Below are positions 8,420 through 17,133 of a DNA stretch of 34,500 bases, piece by piece. The position numbers and the translations under genes are program-made. The DNA comes from Janthinobacterium sp. CG3 (GTDB lineage Bacteria > Pseudomonadota > Gammaproteobacteria > Burkholderiales > Burkholderiaceae_D), in NCBI RefSeq assembly GCF_000344615.1, contig NZ_KB467824.1, forward strand, positions 1,605,218 through 1,639,717, given 5' to 3'. Position 1 is the first letter of the stretch, and every line of letters starts with the position of its first letter. The notes below the pieces were generated by a model that did no database searches, had not been told where the DNA came from, and worked only from the letters and a program-made list of their open reading frames with translations.

Positions 8420-8456
8420 ATTCCCGATTTTCAGAATAACGATACGCCGCTATGCT
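8420..8456 (+). promoter_or_regulatory. Candidate promoter and LysR operator for the CMD/tautomerase operon
   Basis: A plausible sigma-70 promoter is TTTTCA (8428-8433), 17 bases, TATGCT (8451-8456), each 4 of 6 to consensus. An imperfect dyad, ATTC (8420-8423) and GAAT (8434-8437) with 10 bases between, overlaps the -35. That is where a LysR activator site would be expected relative to the divergent regulator start. Inferred from position and pattern only. Confidence 0.4.
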
Positions 8457-8496
8457 GCAAGTGTCAATTCCGACCGCAAGCACAAGGAGAGCACAC

Positions 8497-8838
8497 ATGA
8501 GCACAGGTATCGGGCAACAGAGCATGGGCGACACCGCCCCCAAGCTGGCGGCGCTGACCGACGACGTCCTTTTCGGCGACGTCTGGGAGCGCCCCGGACT
8601 GTCCAAGCGCGACCGCAGCGTCGTCACCGTCGCCGCCCTGGTCGCCATGAACCGCGGCGCGCAACTGCCCTTCCACTTGGGCCGGGCGCTGGAAAACGGC
8701 GTCACGCGCGACGAACTCGGCGAACTGGTCACCCATCTGGCCTTCTATTCCGGCTGGCCGACGGCGGCGTCGGCGGTGTCGGCGCTGCGGCAACTCGACG
8801 CCGGCGCGGCGGACACGGGAGCGGCATCATGCCAATGA
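8497..8838 (+). CDS. Carboxymuconolactone decarboxylase (CMD) family protein
   Basis: A 113-residue, one-domain CMD/AhpD-fold protein. The segment RDRSVVTVAALVAMNRG followed by LPFHLGRALENGVTRDEL and a helix ending LAFYSGWPTAASAV is the usual CMD pattern. The CxxC pair needed for AhpD-type peroxidase activity is absent, so a gamma-carboxymuconolactone decarboxylase-like or related carbon-acid chemistry is more likely than peroxidase action. The substrate is unknown. ATG 8497 is preferred because AAGGAGA (8484-8490) sits 6 bases before it; an in-frame upstream start at 8452 lacks this. The last 10 bases overlap the tautomerase gene. First gene of a three-gene unit divergent from LysR. Confidence 0.88.
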   Translation: MSTGIGQQSMGDTAPKLAALTDDVLFGDVWERPGLSKRDRSVVTVAALVAMNRGAQLPFHLGRALENGVTRDELGELVTHLAFYSGWPTAASAVSALRQLDAGAADTGAASCQ

Positions 8839-9230
8839 CCCGCATCTCCCTCCTGAAGGGCAAGCCGCCGGCGTACCTGCAGGCTCTCTCGGACAGCCTG
8901 GACCGCGCATTGGTGGAAGCCTTCGAGGTACCGCCCAACGACCGCTTCCAGCTCATCCACCAGCACGAAGCGAACGAACTGATCTTCGACCGCCACTACC
9001 TGGGCGGGCCGCGCTCGGACGACTTCACCGTGTTCGCCATCTCGGCCGGACGGCCGCGCTCCGACGCCACCCGGGCGGCCTTCTTCCGCCGGCTGGTCGA
9101 ACTGCTGGCCGAGGCGCCCGGCATGCGGCCGGAGGACGTGATGGTCAGCATCACCACCAGCGAGTCGAACGAATGGTCGCTCGGCGGTGGCAACGCCGGC
9201 ATACTGGCGCCACCGGGAGCGCCGCGATGA
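8829..9230 (+). CDS. Tautomerase-superfamily protein (Tautomerase_2 type)
   Basis: A 133-residue protein beginning MPMTRISLLKG. After removal of Met the N-terminal Pro is free to act as catalytic base or acid, the defining feature of the tautomerase superfamily. The central DRFQLIHQHEANELIFD and HYLGGPRSDDFTVFAISAG stretches, the following RPRSDATR arginines, and VMVSITTSESNEWSLG fit the longer tautomerase/malonate-semialdehyde-decarboxylase-like group rather than the 60-residue 4-oxalocrotonate tautomerases. It starts inside the CMD gene (10-base overlap) and ends in an ATGA overlap with the DUF4865 gene. The pairing with a CMD protein suggests sequential reactions on one small carbonyl or unsaturated acid; this is inference. 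Confidence 0.87.
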   Translation: MPMTRISLLKGKPPAYLQALSDSLDRALVEAFEVPPNDRFQLIHQHEANELIFDRHYLGGPRSDDFTVFAISAGRPRSDATRAAFFRRLVELLAEAPGMRPEDVMVSITTSESNEWSLGGGNAGILAPPGAPR

Positions 9231-9817
9231 TCGCCATGCAGTACCGCTTCGTGCTGCCGGCCGACTACGACATGGCCGTGATCGAACGGCGCATCGCCGG
9301 CAAGGGCCACCTGCTCGACGGGTTCCCCGGCCTGCTGCTGAAAGCCTACCTCAGCGCCAACAAGCGCGGCGGCGGCCCAACCGACAACCTGTACGCGCCC
9401 TTCTACCTGTGGCGCGACAACGAGGCGATGAGCGCCTTCCTGTGCGGACCCGGATTCGTCGCCGTGTCGCAGGCGTTCGGCTGGCCCGCGGTGCAAACCT
9501 GGTCGGTGTGGCACGCCGAGCAGGCCGCGGACGTGGCGCGGGCCCGCTACGCCACCCGCGAAACGCTGGCGATTGCGTCGCACACCGCGCTGGAGCGCCT
9601 GCGCGCCGATGAAACGGCGGCGGCGCGCCTATCTTTCGAGCGGGACGGCGCGCTGGCCGTGGCGGTCGGCTTCGAGCCGAGAACGTGGACGCTGGTGCGC
9701 TTTAGCCTGTGGCGCGAACCGGACGGCGGCGCCGGCGGCGACCGCGTGCAGCGCTACGCGGTCGGCCACGTTTCACTGCCAAACAACGCAGGCGCGACAC
9801 AGCACCCTGGGGTCTGA
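9227..9817 (+). CDS. DUF4865 family protein
   Basis: A 196-residue protein starting at ATG 9227 in an ATGA overlap with the tautomerase gene. The opening MIAMQYRFVLPADYDM, then RIAGKGHLLDGFPGLLLKAY and NLYAPFYLW, are the features by which I recognise DUF4865; no function is established for the family. The fold is probably ferredoxin-like alpha/beta. The C-terminal end is unusual: the final codons and the TGA stop (9815-9817) lie inside the interspersed GGGGTCTGACC repeat, so the last residues (HPGV) look repeat-derived. Its fixed place beside CMD and tautomerase genes suggests a role in the same pathway. Confidence 0.82.
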   Translation: MIAMQYRFVLPADYDMAVIERRIAGKGHLLDGFPGLLLKAYLSANKRGGGPTDNLYAPFYLWRDNEAMSAFLCGPGFVAVSQAFGWPAVQTWSVWHAEQAADVARARYATRETLAIASHTALERLRADETAAARLSFERDGALAVAVGFEPRTWTLVRFSLWREPDGGAGGDRVQRYAVGHVSLPNNAGATQHPGV

Positions 9818-9865
9818 CCTCCGGACAAACCACGGGCAAGGGCTGGGGTCGGACCCGAGGGTCCG
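9805..9865. repeat. Interspersed GGGGTC/GACCC repeat element, compound copy
   Basis: The stretch holds GGGGTCTGACC (9809-9819), a spacer containing ACAAACCACGGG, then a second GGGGTCGGACCC. The latter leads into a perfect dyad, CGGACCC (9850-9856) and GGGTCCG (9859-9865) around GA. The core motif matches the inverted repeats at 7466 and 22706 and the half-site at 3769. The element overruns the stop codon of the DUF4865 gene. Confidence 0.55.
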
Positions 9866-9909
9866 GCCGCGTTTTTGACGCCGCGGATTTTATCTTGGCC
9901 AACTGCGGG

Positions 9910-9951
9910 CCAATGCAAAACGCCACCTGGGCGGGTGGCGTTTTGCGTTGG
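9910..9951. terminator. Strong bidirectional terminator
   Basis: An 18-base stem with one wobble pair: the 5' arm (9910-9927) contains GCAAAACGCCACC and the 3' arm (9934-9951) contains GGTGGCGTTTTGC, around a 6-base loop. The A-run in one arm and T-run in the other let it act in both directions, matching its place between the plus-strand DUF4865 gene and the minus-strand CBS gene. Confidence 0.85.
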
Positions 9952-9968
9952 CTGCGCTGGCGCGCGAA

Positions 9969-10415
9969 TCAGTCGGTGGTCTCTTCCGGCCAATCGCGGA
10001 TGTAGGCCTTGAGCATTTTGTTCTCGAAGTTTTGCGCTTCCAGCATCGCCCGCGCGACGTCGTAGAAGGAGATCACGCCGAGCAGGGTTTTCGCGTTCAT
10101 CACCGGCAAATAGCGCGCGTGCTTTTCCAGCATGATGCGGCGCACTTCGTTTACTTCGGTGTCCGGCGTGACGGTGATCGGGTGGTCGTCCATGTGCTTG
10201 CGCACGGTGCCGCCGCCGATGGTGCCCTTGTTTTGGTGCAGCGCCTTGAGCACTTCGCGGAAGGTCAGCATGCCGACCAGGTCGCCGAACTCCATGACGA
10301 CGAGCGAACCGATATCTTTTTCGGCCATCGTGTTGGCCGCGTCCAGCAGGGGATGGTCGGGTGTGACTGTGTAAAGGATATTACCTTTAACTTGGAGAAT
10401 TTCGGATACTTTCAT
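9969..10415 (-). CDS. Twin CBS-domain protein
   Basis: A 148-residue stand-alone protein made of two CBS motifs: the first about residues 1-62 (MKVSEILQVKG to MLTFREVLKAL), the second about 72-130 (TVRKHMDDHP to GVISFYDVARAML). CBS pairs bind adenosine nucleotides such as AMP, ATP or SAM and act as energy or redox sensors. With no attached enzyme domain this one probably regulates a partner protein, which the context does not identify. It ends beyond the strong terminator at 9910 and is divergent from metY. No good ribosome-binding site precedes ATG 10415. Confidence 0.9.
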   Translation of the reverse strand: MKVSEILQVKGNILYTVTPDHPLLDAANTMAEKDIGSLVVMEFGDLVGMLTFREVLKALHQNKGTIGGGTVRKHMDDHPITVTPDTEVNEVRRIMLEKHARYLPVMNAKTLLGVISFYDVARAMLEAQNFENKMLKAYIRDWPEETTD

Positions 10416-10599
10416 TTGGGCCGCCTGTCCACTGTGAATAAGGTTTTAGTTATTGTAAGCCTTCCTGACGAATGTAGCGTATGCCCCGAGAAAAATCCAG
10501 TATTGCGTATTATCAAAGCGCCTGCCACGGCAAAATACTTATATAAAAGCCAAAAACGGAGTACGATCCGTGCCATTCCAACTTTTGCTGGAGACATCC
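10416..10599. promoter_or_regulatory. Divergent promoter region CBS protein / metY
   Basis: An AT-rich spacer. For metY the best -10 is TATAAA (10542-10547), without a convincing -35. GGAG at 10590-10593, 6 bases before ATG 10600, is the ribosome-binding site. No SAM riboswitch fold was recognised. Confidence 0.35.
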
Positions 10600-11910
10600 A
10601 TGAGCGCTCCGAAGTACCTTGGCTTTGACACCTTGTCGCTGCACGCCGGCGCGGCGCCCGACCCGGCCACCGGCGCCCGCGCCACCCCGGTTTATTTCAC
10701 CTCCTCGTTCGCCTTCAAGGACTCCGACCACGCCGCCTCGCTGTTCAATATGGAGCGCGCCGGCCACGTCTATTCGCGCATCTCGAACCCGACCAACGCG
10801 GTGCTGGAAGAGCGCATCGCCGCGCTCGAAGGCGGCGTGGCCGGCATCGCCACCGCCAGCGGCCAGGCCGCCATGCACCTGGCCCTGGCCACCATCGCCG
10901 GCGCCGGTTCGCACATCGTCGCCTCGCGCGCGCTGTACGGCGGCTCGCACAACCTGCTGGCCTACACGCTCAAGCGCTTCGGCATCGAGACCACCTTCGT
11001 CAACCCGCGCGACCTCGACGCGTGGCGCGCGGCGATCCGCCCCAACACCAAGGTGCTGTTCGCCGAAACGCTGGGCAATCCCGGCCTGGACGTGCTCGAC
11101 ATCGAAGCGGTGGCGGCGCTGGCGCACGACAACCACCTGCCGCTGATGCTGGACTCGACCTTCACCACGCCCTATCTGCTGCGCCCGTTCGAGCACGGCG
11201 CCGACCTGGTGTTCCACTCGGCCACCAAGTTCCTGTGCGGGCACGGCACCGCCATCGGCGGCCTGCTGGTCGACGGCGGCACCTTCGACTGGCAGGCCGC
11301 CTACGACCAGAGCGGTCGCTTCGGCGAGCTGTGCGAGCCGTACGACGGCTTCCACGGCATGGTCTTCGCCGAGGAGTCGAGCGTGGCCGCGTTCGCGCTG
11401 CGCGCGCGCCGCGAGGGTTTGCGCGACTTCGGCGCGGTAATGAGCCCGCACAACGCCTTCGCCGTCCTGCAGGGCATTGAAACGCTGGGCCTGCGCATGG
11501 ACCGCCACGTCGCCAACACCCGCAAAGTGGTCGAGTTCCTGCTATCGAATCCGGCCGTTGAATCGGTCTCGTATCCGGAGCTGGAGTCGCATCCCGACTA
11601 CGCGCTGGCCAAGACGCTGCTGCCGAAGGGTTGCGGCGCCGTCTTCACCTTCAACATCAAGGGCGACCGCGCCGCCGGGCGCCGCTTCGTCGACGCGCTG
11701 AAAATCTTCTCGCACCTGGCCAACGTCGGCGACGCCAAGTCGCTGGCGATACACCCGGCGTCGACGACGCACTTCCGCGTGCCGGCCGAGCAGTTGGCCG
11801 CGTCCGGCATCACCGAGGGCACGATGCGCCTGTCGGTCGGCCTGGAAGACGCCGACGACTTGATCGAGGATTTGGCGCGCGGCCTGAAACTGTCACAAAA
11901 GGGAGCCTGA
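10600..11910 (+). CDS. metY: O-acetylhomoserine sulfhydrylase (aminocarboxypropyltransferase)
   Basis: A 436-residue PLP enzyme of the Cys/Met metabolism family. It would join O-acetyl-L-homoserine with sulfide (or methanethiol) to give homocysteine (or methionine) plus acetate, by direct sulfhydrylation. The N-terminal FDTLSLHAGAAPD, the VYFTSSFAFKD block, VYSRISNPT, and the PLP-lysine motif HSATKFLCGHG (Lys210) are all present; FDTLSLHAG and the roughly 430-residue length favour MetY over MetB, MetC or MetZ. ATG 10600 is chosen for the GGAG 6 bases upstream and because the family N-terminus begins here. The alpha/beta hydrolase gene follows after one base, so the two are cotranscribed. Confidence 0.92.
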   Translation: MSAPKYLGFDTLSLHAGAAPDPATGARATPVYFTSSFAFKDSDHAASLFNMERAGHVYSRISNPTNAVLEERIAALEGGVAGIATASGQAAMHLALATIAGAGSHIVASRALYGGSHNLLAYTLKRFGIETTFVNPRDLDAWRAAIRPNTKVLFAETLGNPGLDVLDIEAVAALAHDNHLPLMLDSTFTTPYLLRPFEHGADLVFHSATKFLCGHGTAIGGLLVDGGTFDWQAAYDQSGRFGELCEPYDGFHGMVFAEESSVAAFALRARREGLRDFGAVMSPHNAFAVLQGIETLGLRMDRHVANTRKVVEFLLSNPAVESVSYPELESHPDYALAKTLLPKGCGAVFTFNIKGDRAAGRRFVDALKIFSHLANVGDAKSLAIHPASTTHFRVPAEQLAASGITEGTMRLSVGLEDADDLIEDLARGLKLSQKGA

Positions 11911-11911
11911 G

Positions 11912-12727
11912 ATGCTGCTACAAGTACAGGGCGTGGACGCCTATTGCTACACCGGCGGCAAGGCCTTCGACGCCGCCCGCCCGACCGCCGTGTTCATCCA
12001 CGGCGCGCAAAACGACCATTCGGTGTGGGCTTTGCAGACGCGCTATCTCGCCCACCACGGCTTCAACGTGCTGGCGCTCGACCTACCAGGGCACGGCCGC
12101 AGCAAGGGCGCGGCCAAGGCCAGCGTCGAGGCGCTGTCGCAGTGGTTGCTGGAACTGCTGGACGCGGCCGGGGTGGCGCGGGCGCTGCTGGTCGGCCACA
12201 GCATGGGCTCGCTGGTCGCGCTGGAAACCGCGCACGCGGCGCCGGACCGCGTCAGCCAATTGGCGCTGCTCGGCTCGACCTACCCGATGAAGGTGTCGGA
12301 GGCGCTGCTGGAGGCGGCGCGCAGCGACGAGCAGAGCGCCATCGACATGGTCAACATCTGGTCGCATTCGTCGATCGCGCAAAAGCCGTCGTTTCCCGGG
12401 CCGGGTTTTTATGCCATGGGCGGCGCGCGCCGGCTCAAGCAGCGCATCTCGCAGATCAATCCAGAGCGGGTGTTGTATACCGATTTTTCGGCTTGCAACG
12501 GCTACGCCAACGGCGCAGTGGCGGCCGCTTCGGTGCGCTGCCCAACGCTGTTCATCTTCGGCCTGCGCGACATGATGACGCCGGCGAAATCGACCAGGCT
12601 GCTGACCACCGCCATCGCCCACGGCAAGGTGGTGCAGGTCGACGCCGGCCACGAGTTGATGGCCGAGCAGCCGGACGCCGTGCTGGACGCGTTGTTCGCC
12701 TTCGCCAGCGCTGCCCCGGCGGCGTAG
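11912..12727 (+). CDS. Alpha/beta hydrolase
   Basis: A 271-residue cytoplasmic hydrolase with a complete catalytic triad: nucleophile Ser97 in GHSMG, Asp220 in FGLRDMM, and His247 in DAGHELM. The oxyanion-hole strand FIHGAQNDHSVW lies near the N-terminus and a short cap region about residues 130-200. It starts one base after the metY stop, with GGGAG in the metY tail as ribosome-binding site, so it belongs to the metY operon. It is too short and lacks the features for MetX, so I do not call it a homoserine acyltransferase. An ester, thioester or lactone substrate is possible; none can be named. Confidence 0.88.
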   Translation: MLLQVQGVDAYCYTGGKAFDAARPTAVFIHGAQNDHSVWALQTRYLAHHGFNVLALDLPGHGRSKGAAKASVEALSQWLLELLDAAGVARALLVGHSMGSLVALETAHAAPDRVSQLALLGSTYPMKVSEALLEAARSDEQSAIDMVNIWSHSSIAQKPSFPGPGFYAMGGARRLKQRISQINPERVLYTDFSACNGYANGAVAAASVRCPTLFIFGLRDMMTPAKSTRLLTTAIAHGKVVQVDAGHELMAEQPDAVLDALFAFASAAPAA

Positions 12728-12745
12728 CCGGACGCGCCGCGTGAC

Positions 12746-12771
12746 GTCGGGTTACGCTGCGCTAACCCGAC
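12746..12771. repeat. Palindromic intergenic repeat (GTCGGGTTA stem-loop)
   Basis: GTCGGGTTA (12746-12754) and TAACCCGAC (12763-12771) are perfect inverted copies around CGCTGCGC. I know very similar GTCGGGTTAGCGCAGCGTAACCCGAC elements as dispersed repeats in many proteobacterial genomes. It lies between convergent genes and could also end transcription, but there is no T-run. Confidence 0.7.
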
Positions 12772-12780
12772 CTACGATTT

Positions 12781-12832
12781 GCGCCAACGTGATTTGTCGT
12801 AATCCAACGGTTGGCGCCAACGTGCTTCGTCG
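12781..12832. repeat. Direct repeat pair GCGCCAACGTG(A/C)TT(T/C)GTCG
   Basis: Two 19-base copies, 12781-12799 and 12814-12832, differ at two positions and start 33 bases apart. Between them is AATCCAACGGTTG. Together with the palindrome at 12746 they form one compound repeat that runs up to the yihY stop codon. It resembles dispersed intergenic elements rather than an operator. Confidence 0.55.
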
Positions 12833-12835
12833 GCG

Positions 12836-14206
12836 TCAGCGGCTCTTGCCGAAATACTCCGCCAGCGGCTGGTTCAAGCCCTCCTCCACCGCCGTCTCGA
12901 CCTGGCGCGCCAGCACGGCGGCGTCGTGCGCGGCCTGCTGGTCGCCCTCTTCGCTGGTCAACCCCGGGTAGCCGGCGTTGACGGCCATGCCGCCGAAGAC
13001 GAACAGCCGGTACACGTCGGCCAGCGAGAGCCGGTTCAAATTGGCCAGCAAGACCCAGTGGTCGGCGCCGTCGCTGATGTGCTTGCCCCACTGCACCCGC
13101 ACCGAGGCCTCGACGTTGACGCGGCCAACCCAGCCCTGCCCCAGCATCCGTTCGAGCAGCGTTTCCATCTCGTCGAAACCGAGCCGGGTGCCGGCGCGGA
13201 TGGCGCCGGCGCTGACCAGCGCCGTGTCGCCGCTGTGGCAGGCCGTGTGCAGCACCTTCAGGATCGCCATCGCGTCGACGAACTCGCCGCCCGGCGCCGC
13301 CTCGTGCCACCAGCGCTCGTATTTCACCACCGGCAGCGCCGCCACCAGCAGCGCGCCGACCAGCGTGATCATCCAGCTCAGGTAGATCCACACCAGGAAC
13401 AGCGGCAGCGCCGCCAGCGCGCCGTAGATGCGCGAATAGGTCGGGAACTGCTGGATGAAGGCGCCGAAGCCGCGCTTGGCCACTTCGAACGCCAGCGCCG
13501 CCACCAACCCGCCCCAGGCGGCGTCGCGCCAGTCGACGTCGCGGTTCGGCACGGCGAGGTACAGCAGCGTGAACGCGCCCATGGTCAGCAGCACCGACAC
13601 CAGCGTGTAGAACAGCGCGCCGAGGAAGGGCACGGCGCCCACCAGGCCGCTGGTGGCCATGAACACCTGCGACGTCACCGTCAGCGAGATGCCCACCAGC
13701 AGCGGGCCGAGCGTGACGATGGCCCAGTACACCAGCAGGCGCTTGCTCCAGCGGCGCTCGCGCTTGACGCGCCAGATGCGGTTGAAGACGCGCTCGATCA
13801 AGCCCATCATGCCGATCGACGTCAGGATCAGGGCCACCGCGCCGAAGGCCGACAGGCGCGTCGCCTTGGCCGAGAACGTCGTCAGGTAGCCCAGGATGGT
13901 GTTGGAAATCGCCTTCGGCATCACACTCTGGACGAAGTACTGCTCCAGCGCGGCGCGGAAGGTGTTAAACAGCGGGAAAGTGGTGAAGATCGCCAGCGCC
14001 AGGGTCAGCAGCGGCACCAGCGCGAACACGGTGGCGAAGGTCAAGCTGCCGGCCACTTGCGGCAGGCTTTCCTCGCGCAGGCGGCGGCGCGCGAACAGGC
14101 CCAGGTCGCGCACTTCGGACCAGGACAGGCCTTGCACGACGGCGACGCCGCCGCGGCAGGTGTGGAACAGGGAATGGAAAAACGGCTGTATATATTTTAA
14201 AAACAT
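12836..14206 (-). CDS. YihY/BrkB-family inner membrane protein
   Basis: A 456-residue integral membrane protein. The core (about 35-300) has the YihY pattern: AGSLTFATVFALVPLLTLAL, GLIERVFNRIWRV, a LVYWAIVTLGPLL helix, LLYLAVPNRDVDWRDA and the closing YGALAALPLFLVWIYLSWMI. About six hydrophobic helices are seen. The C-terminal 140 residues are hydrophilic and probably carry a winged-helix-like domain, as in longer betaproteobacterial members. Older annotation as ribonuclease BN is not supported; the function is unsettled. ATG 14206 is preferred over an in-frame TTG at 14254. Its ribosome-binding site lies within the palindrome ACCTATAGGT (14210-14219). Confidence 0.9.
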   Translation of the reverse strand: MFLKYIQPFFHSLFHTCRGGVAVVQGLSWSEVRDLGLFARRRLREESLPQVAGSLTFATVFALVPLLTLALAIFTTFPLFNTFRAALEQYFVQSVMPKAISNTILGYLTTFSAKATRLSAFGAVALILTSIGMMGLIERVFNRIWRVKRERRWSKRLLVYWAIVTLGPLLVGISLTVTSQVFMATSGLVGAVPFLGALFYTLVSVLLTMGAFTLLYLAVPNRDVDWRDAAWGGLVAALAFEVAKRGFGAFIQQFPTYSRIYGALAALPLFLVWIYLSWMITLVGALLVAALPVVKYERWWHEAAPGGEFVDAMAILKVLHTACHSGDTALVSAGAIRAGTRLGFDEMETLLERMLGQGWVGRVNVEASVRVQWGKHISDGADHWVLLANLNRLSLADVYRLFVFGGMAVNAGYPGLTSEEGDQQAAHDAAVLARQVETAVEEGLNQPLAEYFGKSR

Positions 14207-15280
<1,074 letters not shown>

Positions 15281-15284
<4 letters not shown>

Positions 15285-16699
15285 GCCACGCCGACCCGGC
15301 CTTCCTGGCCCATTGCCGCGAGCTGCTGGGCCAGGCCCACGTGCTGACCGAGGCCGCCGCCATGGCGCCCTTCCTGGCCGACTGGCGCGGCCGCTTCACC
15401 GGCAGCGCGCAGGCGGTATTGCGCCCGGCCACGGTGGCGCAGGTGGCGGCGCTGGTGCGCGCCTGCGCGCGCTGGCGCGTGGCACTGGTGCCGCAAGGCG
15501 GCAACACCGGCCTGGTGCTGGGCAGCGTGCCCGACGCCAGCGGCGCCGCCGTGGTGCTGTCGCTGGCGCGGCTGAACCGCATCCGCGCGGTCGATCCGGT
15601 CAACCGCACCATCACGGTCGACGCCGGCTGCATTTTGCAGCACGTGCAGGAGGCCGCCGCGCAAGCCGGCTGCCTGTTCCCGCTGTCGCTGGCGGCCGAG
15701 GGCAGTTGCACCATCGGCGGCAACCTGTCGACCAACGCCGGCGGCACCGCCGTTCTACGCTACGGCAACACGCGCGAGCTGTGCCTGGGCCTGGAGGTGG
15801 TAACGCCGCAGGGCGAGCTGTGGAGCGGCTTGCGCGGCCTGCGCAAGGACAACACCGGCTACGACCTGCGCGACTTGTACATCGGCGCCGAGGGCACGCT
15901 GGGCGTCATCACCGGCGCCGTGCTGAAGCTGTATCCGCAGCCGAAGGCCCGCGTCACCGCGCTGGCGGCGCTGGCCTCGCCGGCGCACGCGCTGCGCCTG
16001 CTGGGTGTGATGCAAGACCATTGCGGCGCCAGCCTGACCGGCTTCGAGCTGATGTCGCGCTTCTGCCTGGAGCTGGTCGCCGCGCACTTCCCGCAACTGC
16101 CGCGGCCCTTCGCCGGCGCCCACGCGCAGTACGTCCTACTGGAACTGTCGAGCAGCGAATCGGAGGCGCACGCGGTCGCCCTGCTGGAAACGAGCGTCGC
16201 CGCCGCGCTCGAGGCCGACGTCATCGAGGACGCCGTGGTGGCGACGTCGGTGGCGCAATCGCAGGGCCTGTGGCAGTTGCGCGAGCATATCCCGCTGGCC
16301 CAGGCGGCGGCCGGCAAAAACATCAAGCACGACGTCTCGCTGCCCATTTCCGCCATCGCCGACTTCATCGCCGGCACCGCGGCAAGCCTGGAGCGGGCCT
16401 TCCCCGGCGCGCAACTGGTGTGCTTCGGCCACCTCGGCGACGGCAACCTGCACTACAACGTGGCGCCGCCGGCCGGCGCCGGCGAGCGGCAATTCCTGGC
16501 CCACCAGGACGCCATCAACCGCATCGTCCACGACAGCGTCGACAGCTACGGCGGCTCGATCTCGGCCGAACACGGCATCGGCGCGCTCAAGCGCGACGAA
16601 CTGGCGCGCTACAAGTCGCCGCTGGAATTGCAGCTGATGCGCGCAGTCAAAGCCGCGCTCGACCCGCTCGGCATCATGAATCCCGGGAAGGTACTGTGA
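15281..16699 (+). CDS. FAD-binding oxidoreductase, D-2-hydroxyacid dehydrogenase type (GlcD/D2HGDH-like)
   Basis: A 472-residue flavoenzyme of the VAO/PCMH family. The FAD-binding domain (about 40-220) shows VPQGGNTGLVLGS, the AAEGSCTIGGNLSTNAGG loop, and IGAEGTLGVITGA. The FAD-oxidase C-terminal domain (about 225-470) has FGHLGDGNLHYNV and SISAEHGIGALKRDEL, with the histidines that bind the active-site metal in this group. It would oxidise a D-2-hydroxyacid (lactate, glycolate or 2-hydroxyglutarate) and pass electrons to the quinone pool or an electron-transfer flavoprotein. The exact substrate is not determinable. A quinone reductase gene in the same operon agrees with membrane electron transfer. 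ATGA overlap upstream, GTGA downstream. Confidence 0.92.
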
Positions 16700-17133
16700 A
16701 GACCCTGCTGGGCGCCGCGCTGCTGGCCGCCGCCGCGTGGAGCGCCGCGGCCGCCGCGCAAACGCTGTACAAATGCAGCGCCGACGGTCACACCAGCTAC
16801 CAGCAAACGCCCTGCGCGAGCGGCCAGTCGGTGGAGCTGAGCGTGCCGCCGGCGCCGGCGCAGTCGGCCGCCGACGCCGCCAACCTGGCGCGCCAGCGGC
16901 GCGGCGCCGACGAGATGGAGCGCGACCGGCTGCGCCGCGAAGCCGGCGACGAGCGCGCGCGGGCCCGCACCGCCCAAGCCGGCGCGGCGCACCGCAAAAA
17001 GTGCACCGGACTGCAGATGGAGCGCAAGTGGGCCGCCGAAGACGTCCGCGCCGCGGCCCACCAGAACGCCGACAAGGCCAGGCTGAAGGCGCGCCGGGCC
17101 GACGAGAAACTGGCAGTCGAGTGCCCGCTTTGA
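16696..17133 (+). CDS. DUF4124 domain secreted protein
   Basis: A 145-residue protein starting at GTG 16696, overlapping the previous stop (GTGA). The first 21 residues form a signal peptide (KTLLGAALLAAAAWSAAAAA), followed by the short DUF4124 signature LYKCSADGHTSYQQTPC, with two cysteines that may pair in the periplasm. The rest is highly charged, rich in Ala, Arg, Lys and Glu, and likely a long helix or coiled coil ending in a lone Cys. DUF4124 proteins are common in betaproteobacteria and lack an assigned function. No ATG alternative is available. Confidence 0.85.
   Translation: MKTLLGAALLAAAAWSAAAAAQTLYKCSADGHTSYQQTPCASGQSVELSVPPAPAQSAADAANLARQRRGADEMERDRLRREAGDERARARTAQAGAAHRKKCTGLQMERKWAAEDVRAAAHQNADKARLKARRADEKLAVECPL

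Noticed and set aside
10416..10599. Possible SAM riboswitch before metY
   Set aside because: No SAM-I, SAM-II or SAH-type core was recognisable in this short AT-rich spacer.
11912..12727. Homoserine O-acetyltransferase (MetX) for the alpha/beta hydrolase next to metY
   Set aside because: It is about 100 residues shorter than MetX and lacks MetX-type sequence; it has a plain GHSMG hydrolase pattern.
12836..14206. Ribonuclease BN for the YihY-family protein
   Set aside because: This is a historic misannotation; the sequence is an integral membrane protein without nuclease motifs.
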